Below are positions 14,928-21,931 of a stretch of DNA of 21,931 bases, one piece after another. Under the pieces are notes generated by a model that made no database searches, was not told the DNA's origin, and saw nothing but the letters and a program-made list of their open reading frames with translations. Every line of letters begins with the position of its first letter. The stretch's first letter is position 1. Source of the DNA: JBCDJG01 sp038748065 (GTDB lineage Bacteria; Pseudomonadota; Gammaproteobacteria; Pseudomonadales; Halieaceae); NCBI GenBank assembly GCA_038748065.1, contig JBCDJG010000071.1:1-21931 (forward strand). Reading direction: 5' to 3'. The position numbers and the translations under genes were made by a program.

Positions 14928-15763
14928 TCGCTGAATCTCAGCCGCATGCGTAGCGGATTGTGATCCGAGCTGTCGACTTCGATAACCTCGGCTTCCTCCG
15001 CGGCCAGTCCACGGATATACACATGATCCAGTGCCCTGCCGAAGAAGCGGGTGCGCAGGTCTGGTATGAACGTTACCGGCTCCAGGCCGTGTTCGGCCAT
15101 GAACTCATCTACCACACGCTGGCGCTGTTCACTCCAGGTATTCAGGTCACCGGCCACGATGATGGCCCCCGGGTGGCTGGCCACCAGAGATTTGATGGTG
15201 TTTATCTGATCGCGGTACTCCTTGACGCCCATGGCAAAGTTGACCGCATGCAGATTGACCGCGAGCAGCGGATGCTCCTGGCCCGCAACCGGGTGATAGG
15301 TCACACCCGTCGCCTTGGGTGTGCCCAGCCAGGGCTCCAGCGTCTGATAGTTGCAGCTGATGCTGGGCGCCCCTCTGCTCAGGGTCATGACGCCGGTGGC
15401 CTGGCTGGCCGTGGTATAGCCCGCCGCGAAGCTCTTGTGGCTGGTGCTGTCCAGGGTTTCAACCAGCGGTGCGTCCAGTGCGGCCTCTTGCAGGAAAGCG
15501 AGGTGGACACCGGCCCCGTGGCGGGCCAGATCCAGTTGCCAGCCATCGTTGCTGGTTTTCTGGATATTCCAGCTGAGGATGTCGACATACTCGCCAAGAA
15601 TACCGTCGAGTTCGATATCCTCACGCCATGAACCGCAGCCCTCATCCTCCGCCGGGCCCGCCGTCAGGCGGCTGGTGGCCAGTGAGGCAAAAACCAGCAC
15701 CGCCGCGAGCAGTGTCGCGAGCAGCTTGCGCCAGTGCTGGAATATCGGGTTCACGTTCGCCAT
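14915..15763 (-). CDS. Exported endonuclease/exonuclease/phosphatase (EEP) family protein
   Basis: The EEP fold covers DNase I-like nucleases, sphingomyelinases and phosphoesterases, so the substrate cannot be named. Motifs are in order: ILSWNIQK (metal-binding Asn), FLQEA (catalytic Glu), LLAVNLHAVNF, VAGDLNTW (Asp and Asn), LDHVYIRG, and SSDHNPL with the catalytic Asp-His. The ATG at 15763 gives an N-terminal hydrophobic segment (KLLATLLAAVLVFASLA) that acts as a signal or membrane anchor, placing the enzyme outside the cytoplasm. The frame is open to GTG at 15838, but that extension is polar and would bury the signal. It overlaps the DUF5329 gene downstream. Confidence 0.88.
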   Translation of the reverse strand: MANVNPIFQHWRKLLATLLAAVLVFASLATSRLTAGPAEDEGCGSWREDIELDGILGEYVDILSWNIQKTSNDGWQLDLARHGAGVHLAFLQEAALDAPLVETLDSTSHKSFAAGYTTASQATGVMTLSRGAPSISCNYQTLEPWLGTPKATGVTYHPVAGQEHPLLAVNLHAVNFAMGVKEYRDQINTIKSLVASHPGAIIVAGDLNTWSEQRQRVVDEFMAEHGLEPVTFIPDLRTRFFGRALDHVYIRGLAAEEAEVIEVDSSDHNPLRMRLRFSEWTD

Positions 15764-15893
15764 GTGCTTGCAGGTTTTGTTCGTATGTATCCGTTTGTCG
15801 TTGGCCGTTTCAGGAACAGCGGGCGCGTTGAAGCCCACTGCGTAAGTGTCTAATAGTATAGACAGTCGTCAGAGCACTCGGTTCCCGGCGGCG

Positions 15894-17243
15894 CTAGAGC
15901 TTCTCGAGGTAGGTCTGGTATTCGAGCGTGGTTACGCGGCGTCGAAACTCGGCGATTTCCTGCTCCTTGGTCAGTGTGAAGATGCGTTGCAGCTCGGTGC
16001 CGAGGTAGTCACGGATAAAGTCTGATTGGCTGAACAGCGCGACGGCGTCCTGCATGTAGGTGGGCAGTACAGGCTGATTCTGCACCGCGTAGCCGTCACC
16101 GGTCACTGCCTCGCTGGGCTCAAGCTGACGCTCCATACCATCCAGCATGCCCGATAGCAGGGCGGCAAAGAGCAGGTAGGGGTTGGTATCGGCGCCTGCG
16201 ACCCGGTGTTCCAGTCGCCGCGCCGCCGGATTGCCAGCGGGCACGCGCACGGCAACGGTGCGGTTCTCATAGCCCCAGGTGGCGAAAGTGGGCGCGTGGC
16301 TGCCGGCCTGGAAGCGCCGGTAGCCGTTGTAACTGGGTGCGAAAAGGGCCATGGATTCGGCCATATGGCTTAGACATCCGGCGATCGCCTGGCGCAGCAG
16401 ATCGGTGCCGGTTTTGCCGCCATCGTCGAAGATATTCTGGCCCTGATTGTCGAGCAGGCTGCAATGCACATGCATGCCGTTGCCGGCTTCCTCCTGAAAG
16501 GGTTTGGGCATGAAGCTGGCTACCAATTTATGCTTGGCGCACACGCCCTTGATCAGCCGTTTCATGAGCAGAATCTGCCGCGCCGCCAGCACCGGGTCGT
16601 CCACGTGGTGCATGTTGATTTCATACTGTGACGGCGCCGACTCCTTAACCACACCGTCGTAGGGCAGGTCCTGTACTTCGCAGGCGATGCGCAGATCCTC
16701 CATCATGTCGGCGTTGTTGTGCATGACATCGAGGCCGTAGAGATTGCCACCTACCGGGTCGGACCCGGCGGGTGCGGGGCAGGTATGCTCGGGGGTCGAG
16801 TTGTTCCAATGCACCAGGCTGAACTCTAGCTCGGCAGCGACGACCGGGCGCCAGCCCTGAGCCGCAAAGCGCTGCATGACGTTTTCCAGGACATGCTGTG
16901 GGTCACCCATATAGGCGCTGTCATCGCCATCGTGCATGCGCAGCAGGACCTGGCCATGTTGGCCATCAGGAGACCAGGGTACAGGCAGTAGCGAGCCGTC
17001 TACCGGATGGCAGATGCCGTCGGCATCGCCGGTGGCGAAGACCAGCTCTTCGACGTCCCGGCCCCAGATGTCGAGGCTGAGGGCGGTTTTGGGGAGCTTC
17101 AACTCGCCGTCGAAAATCTTGGCCAGCTTGTGCCTCGGCAACCATTTGCCGCGCAAAATACCATTACAGTCGGGCAGCAGAGCCTCGATCGTGGTGATCT
17201 GGGGATGGGCTCGTAGGAACCAGTCCGCTTCTGGAGAGGGCAT
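15894..17243 (-). CDS. puuA: Glutamine-synthetase-fold ligase, gamma-glutamylputrescine synthetase-like
   Basis: PuuA-type enzymes join glutamate to putrescine or other amines with ATP at the start of polyamine breakdown. The 449 residues show ELEF at 138-141, ESAPSQYEIN at 201-210 (metal ligands), GNGMHVHCSL at 254-263 (catalytic His loop), NGYRRFQAGSHAP, ENRTVAVRVP at 326-335, and RLEHRVAGADTNPYL at 343-357. EHRVAGAD is typical of PuuA-like rather than housekeeping GlnA enzymes; the GlnA adenylylation tyrosine motif is absent. Other puu genes are not in this window, so the exact amine substrate is uncertain. It lies about 95 bp downstream of a LuxR regulator on the same strand, with a strong hairpin between. 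Confidence 0.88.
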   Translation of the reverse strand: MPSPEADWFLRAHPQITTIEALLPDCNGILRGKWLPRHKLAKIFDGELKLPKTALSLDIWGRDVEELVFATGDADGICHPVDGSLLPVPWSPDGQHGQVLLRMHDGDDSAYMGDPQHVLENVMQRFAAQGWRPVVAAELEFSLVHWNNSTPEHTCPAPAGSDPVGGNLYGLDVMHNNADMMEDLRIACEVQDLPYDGVVKESAPSQYEINMHHVDDPVLAARQILLMKRLIKGVCAKHKLVASFMPKPFQEEAGNGMHVHCSLLDNQGQNIFDDGGKTGTDLLRQAIAGCLSHMAESMALFAPSYNGYRRFQAGSHAPTFATWGYENRTVAVRVPAGNPAARRLEHRVAGADTNPYLLFAALLSGMLDGMERQLEPSEAVTGDGYAVQNQPVLPTYMQDAVALFSQSDFIRDYLGTELQRIFTLTKEQEIAEFRRRVTTLEYQTYLEKL

Positions 17244-17302
17244 AGGATATTGTTGTGTAAGCGGTACTGCCTACTATCGGCGGTGGCCCGCGTTGAGGCA
17301 AT

Positions 17303-17338
17303 GCCCCCAATAGGGCAGGAGCCGCGGGCTCTGGGGGC
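17303..17338 (-). terminator. Nested GC-rich hairpin between luxR-type gene and puuA-like gene
   Basis: An outer stem GCCCCC (17303-17308)/GGGGGC (17333-17338) encloses an inner stem GAGCC (17319-17323)/GGCTC (17327-17331) with loop GCG. It begins right after the regulator stop codon (17341-17339) and about 60 bp before the ligase start. There is no T tract, so it may be a processing or attenuation structure rather than a simple terminator. Confidence 0.55.
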
Positions 17339-18190
17339 CTAGCCCCAGGTGGGCGCCATATAGACCTTGAGCGGGTCTTCGCCGCCTGCCTCGCCAAGGC
17401 AGGACATCGCGTTGATGAACAAAGAGAACAGGTCGGTCTGGGAGTTGACGTCCAGCTTGCGATAAATGCTCTTGCGGTGGCGGCGCACGGTTTCCACGGC
17501 GATTTTGAGCCGCTCCGCCGTGGTGTCCGTGCCGTAACCGCGCAGCATCAGCTCAAGGACATCCTTCTCTCTCGGAGATAGCAGGGATTCGCCAAAGGTT
17601 TGGAATGCCAGCTCGATCTGATGGTCAATGCCTGGCTGTATCAAGTGCGAGACGGCGAATTCATCCCATTCACTGTGGGCCCGCATGAGCTCTGATATTG
17701 GCTCGGCCAACACATAAAGTGCCTCGTACTCCTCGTCGGTGAAGGGACCATTCTCAGGCAGACGCATCATGCTGATGTTGATGACATTACCCCCGCGCAA
17801 CTTGGATAGGAAAATGGCTTCGTCAACCGTCCCGGTGTCGGCATAGTAGTTGCGGTAGTAGGTGGACTCCTCCAGTTTCCCCATGCTGACCCGCCCCAGG
17901 CGGTAGATCTTCGCTCGAGGCTGGTTGATCGAAGCCTGGAAGAAGGGGTCTTCCCTGTAGGGGCCATCGAGATAGTCGTCAATCTGGTCGGCTACTGCTT
18001 CGGGTGGGATCTCGTGGTACAAAACCTTGGGCGGGAGATCGCGGTGATAAAGCCAGACCTGGGGATAGTCAATCTTGACCTGGCCCTTGATTGCCTTGAT
18101 CAGTTCCGGGAAGAAGTTGTCGGTGCCCTGTGTCGCAATGGCCCGGGACATGTCCCGATTCCACTGGCTGATCTTTTCGATATTGGTCAT
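17339..18190 (-). CDS. LuxR-family transcriptional regulator
   Basis: A 283-residue regulator with an N-terminal sensor region (about 20-190) without recognised ligand motifs. A C-terminal GerE/LuxR helix-turn-helix lies at about 204-260: LSPREKDVLELMLRGYGTDT, TAERLKIAVETVRRHRKSIY, then RKLDVNSQTDLFSLF. The pattern SPRE...V...V..H...IY.KL is diagnostic. No receiver aspartate or acyl-homoserine lactone pocket signature was identified. It lies upstream of and in line with the PuuA-like gene, so it probably controls amine catabolism; this is inferred from position only. It is divergent from the AraC-type gene. Confidence 0.9.
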   Translation of the reverse strand: MTNIEKISQWNRDMSRAIATQGTDNFFPELIKAIKGQVKIDYPQVWLYHRDLPPKVLYHEIPPEAVADQIDDYLDGPYREDPFFQASINQPRAKIYRLGRVSMGKLEESTYYRNYYADTGTVDEAIFLSKLRGGNVINISMMRLPENGPFTDEEYEALYVLAEPISELMRAHSEWDEFAVSHLIQPGIDHQIELAFQTFGESLLSPREKDVLELMLRGYGTDTTAERLKIAVETVRRHRKSIYRKLDVNSQTDLFSLFINAMSCLGEAGGEDPLKVYMAPTWG

Positions 18191-18334
18191 GCGTGCATCG
18201 TATCAGGCGTCACTGCTGGCCATGAGCTCCATATTGAGAAGAGCGCAGAGGCTTGTCAAAGGAAAAGTGCAGGTTTTGCGCATCTGGCCTGCGCCAGTTC
18301 CTGCGCTTCGACCTGTTCCGGTATACTGCGCCGC

Positions 18335-19405
18335 GTGACGGCACCGGAGCATGCAGGCTTGCCCAAGGCACCACTGACAGCCGAGGTATATAACGACCGG
18401 ATTCCGATGGAGTTTACCCGGGCACTGTTGACGCAGGCGCGCAAGCACGAGATGGACGTCAACGGCATGCTGCAACGCGCGGGCTTCCCCTTCGACCCTC
18501 TGCGCCAGGATGTGCAAACCGCCTTTGTATCGCGCGAGCAGTACAGCCGCCTGTGCGTTGAATTGATGCGCGCGCTGGGCGATGAGTCCGGCGGTGTCAT
18601 GCCCGATGCCCCCACCCCGGTGGGTACGACCCGCCTGATGGCGCTTAGCATGCTCAACAGCCCCAACCTGTCTCAGGCTATTCATCGAGCGATTGAGTTC
18701 AATGCCGTCTGCCGCGTGCGTCACGGTGCGCAGCTGATGAATCGACTGCTGGTGGATGCTGAGGGTAAAGAAGCGGCACTGACCTACCTGTGCGGTGACG
18801 ATAAAGCGCAGGAGCAGCACCTTGTACTGTGTAACCTTTCTATGTGGCTACGTTTCTGCGGCTGGCTGATTGGTCAGCATATCGACATCATCTCGGCGGA
18901 CTGTGCCGGGCCTGCGCCTGAGTTTATGGTGGGTATCCGGCACTTTTTCCCCTGCCCGGTGCACTTTGATCGCGAGGTAAACGCCGTGTATTTCTCCGCT
19001 CGTCACCTGGATGCGGAGCTGGTGCGAGATGAGGCACAGCTCGAGGCCTTTCTGCCCCTTGCCCCCTACCATGTCGTCATCGAGCCGCTGGCGGCAGAAC
19101 GCAGTATCACCCACCGCATACGGGAAATTCTGGGGAGCGACCTGCGTGACGAGTTACCCAGTTTCGAGGACCTGACGGCCCTGTTGAATATGTCAGCCCG
19201 CACCCTGCGGCGCCGGCTGGAGAAGGAGGGCACCTCCTACCAGCGAATAAAGGATAATGCCCGGCGCGATGTGGCGATTTCACTGCTCAGTCGTGACGGG
19301 CTGACTGTTAGTGAAGTGGCCGAACAGGTTGGGTTCTCTGACCCCAGCGCCTTTCATCGCTCCTTCAAAAAATGGACTGGGCAGTCCCCGGGAAGCTACC
19401 GCTAG
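18335..19405 (+). CDS. AraC-family transcriptional regulator
   Basis: A 356-residue protein. Residues 25-215 form an Arabinose_bd-like ligand region (MEFTRALLTQARKHEMDVNG; GTTRLMALSMLNSPNLSQAI). The last 81 residues are a double helix-turn-helix of the AraC/XylS type: PSFEDLTALLNMSARTLRRR, DVAISLLSRDGLTVSEVAEQ, VGFSDPSAFHRSFKKWTGQS. The start is uncertain: GTG at 18335 keeps a short leader, whereas ATG at 18407 begins directly at the conserved MEFTRALL. The frame is open further upstream (to 18014) but there it overlaps the LuxR gene and is non-coding in style. Its 3' end overlaps the convergent transglycosylase by 41 bases. The effector and targets are unknown. Confidence 0.9.
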   Translation: MTAPEHAGLPKAPLTAEVYNDRIPMEFTRALLTQARKHEMDVNGMLQRAGFPFDPLRQDVQTAFVSREQYSRLCVELMRALGDESGGVMPDAPTPVGTTRLMALSMLNSPNLSQAIHRAIEFNAVCRVRHGAQLMNRLLVDAEGKEAALTYLCGDDKAQEQHLVLCNLSMWLRFCGWLIGQHIDIISADCAGPAPEFMVGIRHFFPCPVHFDREVNAVYFSARHLDAELVRDEAQLEAFLPLAPYHVVIEPLAAERSITHRIREILGSDLRDELPSFEDLTALLNMSARTLRRRLEKEGTSYQRIKDNARRDVAISLLSRDGLTVSEVAEQVGFSDPSAFHRSFKKWTGQSPGSYR

Positions 19406-20006
19406 GATCAGTCAGTCCAGTCCAGTCCAGCGCTTCAGTGCGCCAGTGCTCGGACCAGGCGCGGAATACCTTGTTTGAATACCTGCGGCTGCCGACGCTG
19501 CCGTTATAGCGCGCCAGGGCTTTGTGCAGCGCGCCTTTTTCGCGCTCGAGGTAGAACTGCAGGATGCGACAACCGTACTCGAAATTGGTGAGGTTGTTCG
19601 TAAGATTATCCTCCGGGCGGCCGATCTCGTTCTTCCAGAAGGGCATAACCTGCATCATGCCCTGGGCGCCGACTCTCGAGATGGCGAATCGATCAAAATG
19701 GCTTTCCACTTCAATGACGGACAGAACCAGCTCCGGTGGCAGCCCGGCGCGGCTCGCCGCCGCGTGAATGTCGCGCAAGAGCTGAAGTCGCTCCTCCGGA
19801 TCTTTGACGAAGCGCGACAGGGGCGCGGACATGTAGACGAGCCAGACCTCGGCGTCATAGCGATCTTCGAAGCTGTCGGCGCCGGTAATGGTTTCTTCCA
19901 GGAACTGCCGCAGGGCTTCCCGCTCGGCTTCATCCGCCGGCTGAGCCAGGGCTGGACTGGCCAGCAGCAGGCAGGAACACAGCGCCGCGAGCAGTGTGCG
20001 GATCAT
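19365..20006 (-). CDS. Periplasmic lytic transglycosylase (SLT domain)
   Basis: It cleaves the MurNAc-GlcNAc bond of peptidoglycan. A signal peptide (LLAALCSCLLLASPALA, cleavage after residue 21) is followed by a helical region, then the SLT domain at about 88-185. The domain has catalytic E101 in VIEVESHFDRFAIS, GAQGMMQVMPFW, a region beginning NLTNNLTNFEYGCRILQFYL, and ALARYNGS. The start ATG overlaps the proS TGA as ATGA, implying translational coupling. The C-terminus is odd: after ALDW a three-unit pentamer repeat carries the frame into the AraC gene end. With one unit fewer the protein would stop at ALDWTD. Confidence 0.9.
   Translation of the reverse strand: MIRTLLAALCSCLLLASPALAQPADEAEREALRQFLEETITGADSFEDRYDAEVWLVYMSAPLSRFVKDPEERLQLLRDIHAAASRAGLPPELVLSVIEVESHFDRFAISRVGAQGMMQVMPFWKNEIGRPEDNLTNNLTNFEYGCRILQFYLEREKGALHKALARYNGSVGSRRYSNKVFRAWSEHWRTEALDWTGLTDPSGSFPGTAQSIF
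19413..19427. repeat. Three-unit pentanucleotide repeat in transglycosylase 3' end
   Basis: On the minus strand the tail reads CTGGACTGGACTGGA then CTGACTGA. Loss of one CTGGA unit brings a TGA into frame almost at once, shortening the protein by about 17 residues and removing the overlap with the AraC-type gene. It is short for a true contingency locus. Confidence 0.55.
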
Positions 20007-21715
20007 CCCGCGAGACGCGCCTCCAGGAAGCTGACGATGTCCGCCTTTGGCACCAGCTGCATGTCGCTGTCCTGCCGACCCTTGTACTCGATCTTGTCAT
20101 CGGCCAGCGCCTTGTCGGCAATCACGATGCGGTGCGGAATACCGATCAATTCCATATCGGCAAACTTGACCCCGGGCCGCTCGTTGCGATCATCCATCAA
20201 GACTTCCACCCCTGCATCGCTCAGCGCTGCGTACAACGCTTCTGCGCACTCGGCTACGGCATCTGACTTGTGCATGTTGAGCGGCACGATAGCCAGTTGG
20301 AAGGGCGCCATGGCGGCGGGCCAGGTGATGCCTCGATCATCATGATTCTGTTCGATGGTGGCGGCGACAATGCGCGTGATGCCAATGCCATAGCAGCCCA
20401 TGGTCATTGTCACGTTGCGGCCTGATTCGTCCAGCACCTGGGCGTTCATGGTTTGACTGTACTTATCGCCGAGCTGGAAGATATGCCCAACTTCGATGCC
20501 GCGCTTGATCAGCAGTTGACCCTGGCCGTCCGGGCTTGGATCGCCCGCGACGACCTTACGCAGGTCTTCTACGCGGGTCAGCGGGCAATCGCGCTCCCAG
20601 TTCACCCCGGTCAGGTGAACCTCGTCGCGGTTCGCGCCGCAGATAAAGTCCCCCAATACCGCAGCGGCGCGGTCCACGATCACGGGTATCTCCAGGCCAA
20701 CCGGGCCCAGTGAGCCAAAGTTGGCGCCAAGCGCTGCTTTTACGGCCTCGGGTTCGGCCATTTGAAGCGGTGCCGCCAGGCCCTCAAGTTTCTCCGCCTT
20801 GATTTCATTCAGGCTGTGGTCGCCGCGCAAGACCAATGCCACCAGCGAACTCTCCTCCTCGCCGTGCACAATCAGAGTTTTCACCGTGGTATCCGTGGGT
20901 ACCTCCAGGCGTGCCGCGAGATCCTCAATAGTGCGAACGCCCGGTGTAGCAATCTCGGCCATCTGGTTATTCGGTGGCGGCCTGTCGACGGCTGGCGAGA
21001 GCGCCTCGGCCATTTCTACGTTCGCCGCATAGTCACTGCTGTCGCTGAAGGCGATATCGTCTTCCCCCGAGTCGGCGAGCACGTGAAATTCGTGGGAGCC
21101 GCTGCCGCCGATGCTGCCGGTATCGGCAATGACTGGACGAAAGTCCAGTCCGAGCCTCAAAAAAATACGGGTGTAAGCGGCATGCATACGGTCGTAGGTC
21201 TCCTGCAGGGAAGCCTGGTCGACGTGGAAAGAGTAGGCATCCTTCATGATGAACTCGCGGGCTCGCATAATGCCGAAACGTGGGCGAATCTCATCCCTGA
21301 CCTTGGTTTGAATCTGGTAAAAGTTCAGGGGCAGCTGCTTGTAGCTATGAATTTCAGTGCGCGCGAGATCAGTAATCACTTCCTCGTGCGTAGGCCCAAG
21401 GCAGAAGTCCCGTGAATGGCGATCCTGAATGCGCAGCAGCTCTGGGCCGTACTGCTCCCAGCGCGTCGACTCCTGCCAAAGCTCGGCGGGTTGTACCACG
21501 GGCATGCTGACTTCCAGCGCGCCTGCGCGATCCATCTCCTCGCGCACTACGCCTTCCACCCGGCGCAGTACCTTGAGCCCGATCGGTAACCAGGTGTAAA
21601 GGCCGGCTGCGAGCTTGCGGATCAGGCCGGCGCGCAGCATGAGCTGGTGGCTGATGACCTCCGCATCTGCAGGAGTCTCTTTAAGTGTGCTGATGAGGAA
21701 TTCGCTGGTGCGCAT
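20003..21715 (-). CDS. proS: Prolyl-tRNA synthetase
   Basis: It charges tRNA-Pro with proline. This is the bacterial class II form (570 residues from the ATG at 21715). The N-terminus RTSEFLISTLKETPADAEVI leads into motif 1 (LAAGLYTWLPIGLKVLRRVE). Motif 2 is RDEIRPRFGIMRAREFIMKD and motif 3 is MGCYGIGITRIVAA. Between motifs 2 and 3 is the YbaK-like editing domain (about 225-400; LIVHGEEESSLVALVLRGDH), which clears alanyl-tRNA-Pro. A C-terminal anticodon-binding domain follows (FQLAIVPLNMHK, LMDDRNERPGVKF). GTG at 21736 is an alternative start. It heads a two-gene unit with the transglycosylase. A five-unit 14-bp tandem repeat lies 66 bp upstream, in the promoter region. Confidence 0.98.
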   Translation of the reverse strand: MRTSEFLISTLKETPADAEVISHQLMLRAGLIRKLAAGLYTWLPIGLKVLRRVEGVVREEMDRAGALEVSMPVVQPAELWQESTRWEQYGPELLRIQDRHSRDFCLGPTHEEVITDLARTEIHSYKQLPLNFYQIQTKVRDEIRPRFGIMRAREFIMKDAYSFHVDQASLQETYDRMHAAYTRIFLRLGLDFRPVIADTGSIGGSGSHEFHVLADSGEDDIAFSDSSDYAANVEMAEALSPAVDRPPPNNQMAEIATPGVRTIEDLAARLEVPTDTTVKTLIVHGEEESSLVALVLRGDHSLNEIKAEKLEGLAAPLQMAEPEAVKAALGANFGSLGPVGLEIPVIVDRAAAVLGDFICGANRDEVHLTGVNWERDCPLTRVEDLRKVVAGDPSPDGQGQLLIKRGIEVGHIFQLGDKYSQTMNAQVLDESGRNVTMTMGCYGIGITRIVAATIEQNHDDRGITWPAAMAPFQLAIVPLNMHKSDAVAECAEALYAALSDAGVEVLMDDRNERPGVKFADMELIGIPHRIVIADKALADDKIEYKGRQDSDMQLVPKADIVSFLEARLAG

Positions 21716-21780
21716 GCGCCTTGTTCCGCCGTGCAAGAAGGCCGACTAGTTTACGTCGCTTAACATCGTGGGTACAGGTG

Positions 21781-21850
21781 GGGCCGCCTAGGTCGGGCCG
21801 CCTAGGTCGGGCCGCGGAGGTGGGGCCGTCTAGGTCGGGCCGCGTAGGTC
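21781..21850. repeat. Five tandem 14-bp repeats upstream of proS
   Basis: Consecutive units start at 21781, 21795, 21809, 21823 and 21837 with consensus GGGCCGCCTAGGTC; the first two are identical and the others differ at one to three bases. The same unit occurs twice in each of the copies at 4804-4850 and 7662-7708, there in the opposite orientation. It may be transcribed as the 5' leader of proS or lie between genes. Confidence 0.9.
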
Positions 21851-21931
21851 GGGCCCCCCCCCCGGTGCGGGGGCGGCCCCCCCCACCAAAACACATTTTT
21901 ATTCCATTGTAACCGAAAAAACAAAAAAAAA
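21851..21931. other. Homopolymer-rich end, probable contig edge
   Basis: Runs of ten and nine C and of nine A occur in the last 81 bases. No gene is visible. Sequence quality here should be distrusted. Confidence 0.6.

Noticed and set aside
18014..18334. N-terminal extension of the AraC-type regulator
   Set aside because: It overlaps the divergent LuxR gene and lacks similarity to the AraC ligand domain, which starts near MEFTRALL at 18407.
20762..21415. Plus-strand frame of 217 codons
   Set aside because: Antisense shadow of proS, with no independent start signal or family resemblance.
21781..21850. CRISPR array
   Set aside because: Units are 14 bp with no spacers between them and no cas genes; it is a plain tandem repeat.

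Overview
The window looks like a gammaproteobacterial chromosome segment, probably from a marine Cellvibrionales/Halieaceae-type bacterium. That placement is inference from gene content and protein style: a PuuA-like ligase beside a LuxR regulator, DUF481 and solitary beta-barrel outer-membrane proteins, a lipoprotein sulfatase, and proS coupled to a small lytic transglycosylase. No taxonomic marker was searched. Two regions differ sharply. Positions 1 to about 7710 are accessory DNA: sparse, broken, lower in GC and rich in mobile-element remains. Positions 7711 to about 21720 are compact, GC-rich core-like genes.

Accessory region. From the left it holds an IS3-family element cut by the window edge, with a canonical -1 slippery heptamer. 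Next come a HEPN-like protein of unknown function, an SduA/Shedu-type nuclease (DUF4263) and a tyrosine recombinase, all on the minus strand. Beside the recombinase start are an exact 12-bp direct repeat, an inverted repeat, and two copies of a 20-bp sequence that reads as the 3' end of a tRNA ending in CACCA (probably tRNA-Leu). This is the expected signature of integration into a tRNA 3' end, with the right junction at about 4766-4876 and the left junction outside the window. From there to about 7640 lies a second, decayed stretch: a SAM methyltransferase split by one in-frame TGA, an IS3-type transposase with five in-frame stops and a frameshift, and a hairpin that again ends in CACCATTT.

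A dispersed GC-rich repeat marks these boundaries. Its unit is 14 bp, GGGCCGCCTAGGTC-like: two units at about 4804-4850, two at 7662-7708 and five in tandem at 21781-21850. At the first two sites it lies at the same distance after a CACCATT sequence, and at 7711 it abuts the sulfatase stop codon.

Core region. On the minus strand are a desaturase, a cysteine glutathione peroxidase, a beta-barrel protein that overlaps the peroxidase stop codon, a DUF481 outer-membrane protein and a sulfatase lipoprotein. A MATE exporter is divergent from the desaturase. Minus-strand DUF5329 and EEP-family secreted proteins follow, then a PuuA-like glutamine-synthetase-fold ligase beside a LuxR regulator. A divergent AraC regulator converges on a lytic transglycosylase, which is itself coupled by ATGA to proS. 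The window ends in homopolymers that look like a contig end.

The most promising biology is the Shedu plus HEPN pair as cargo of a tRNA-targeting element, together with the 14-bp repeat family at its junctions.
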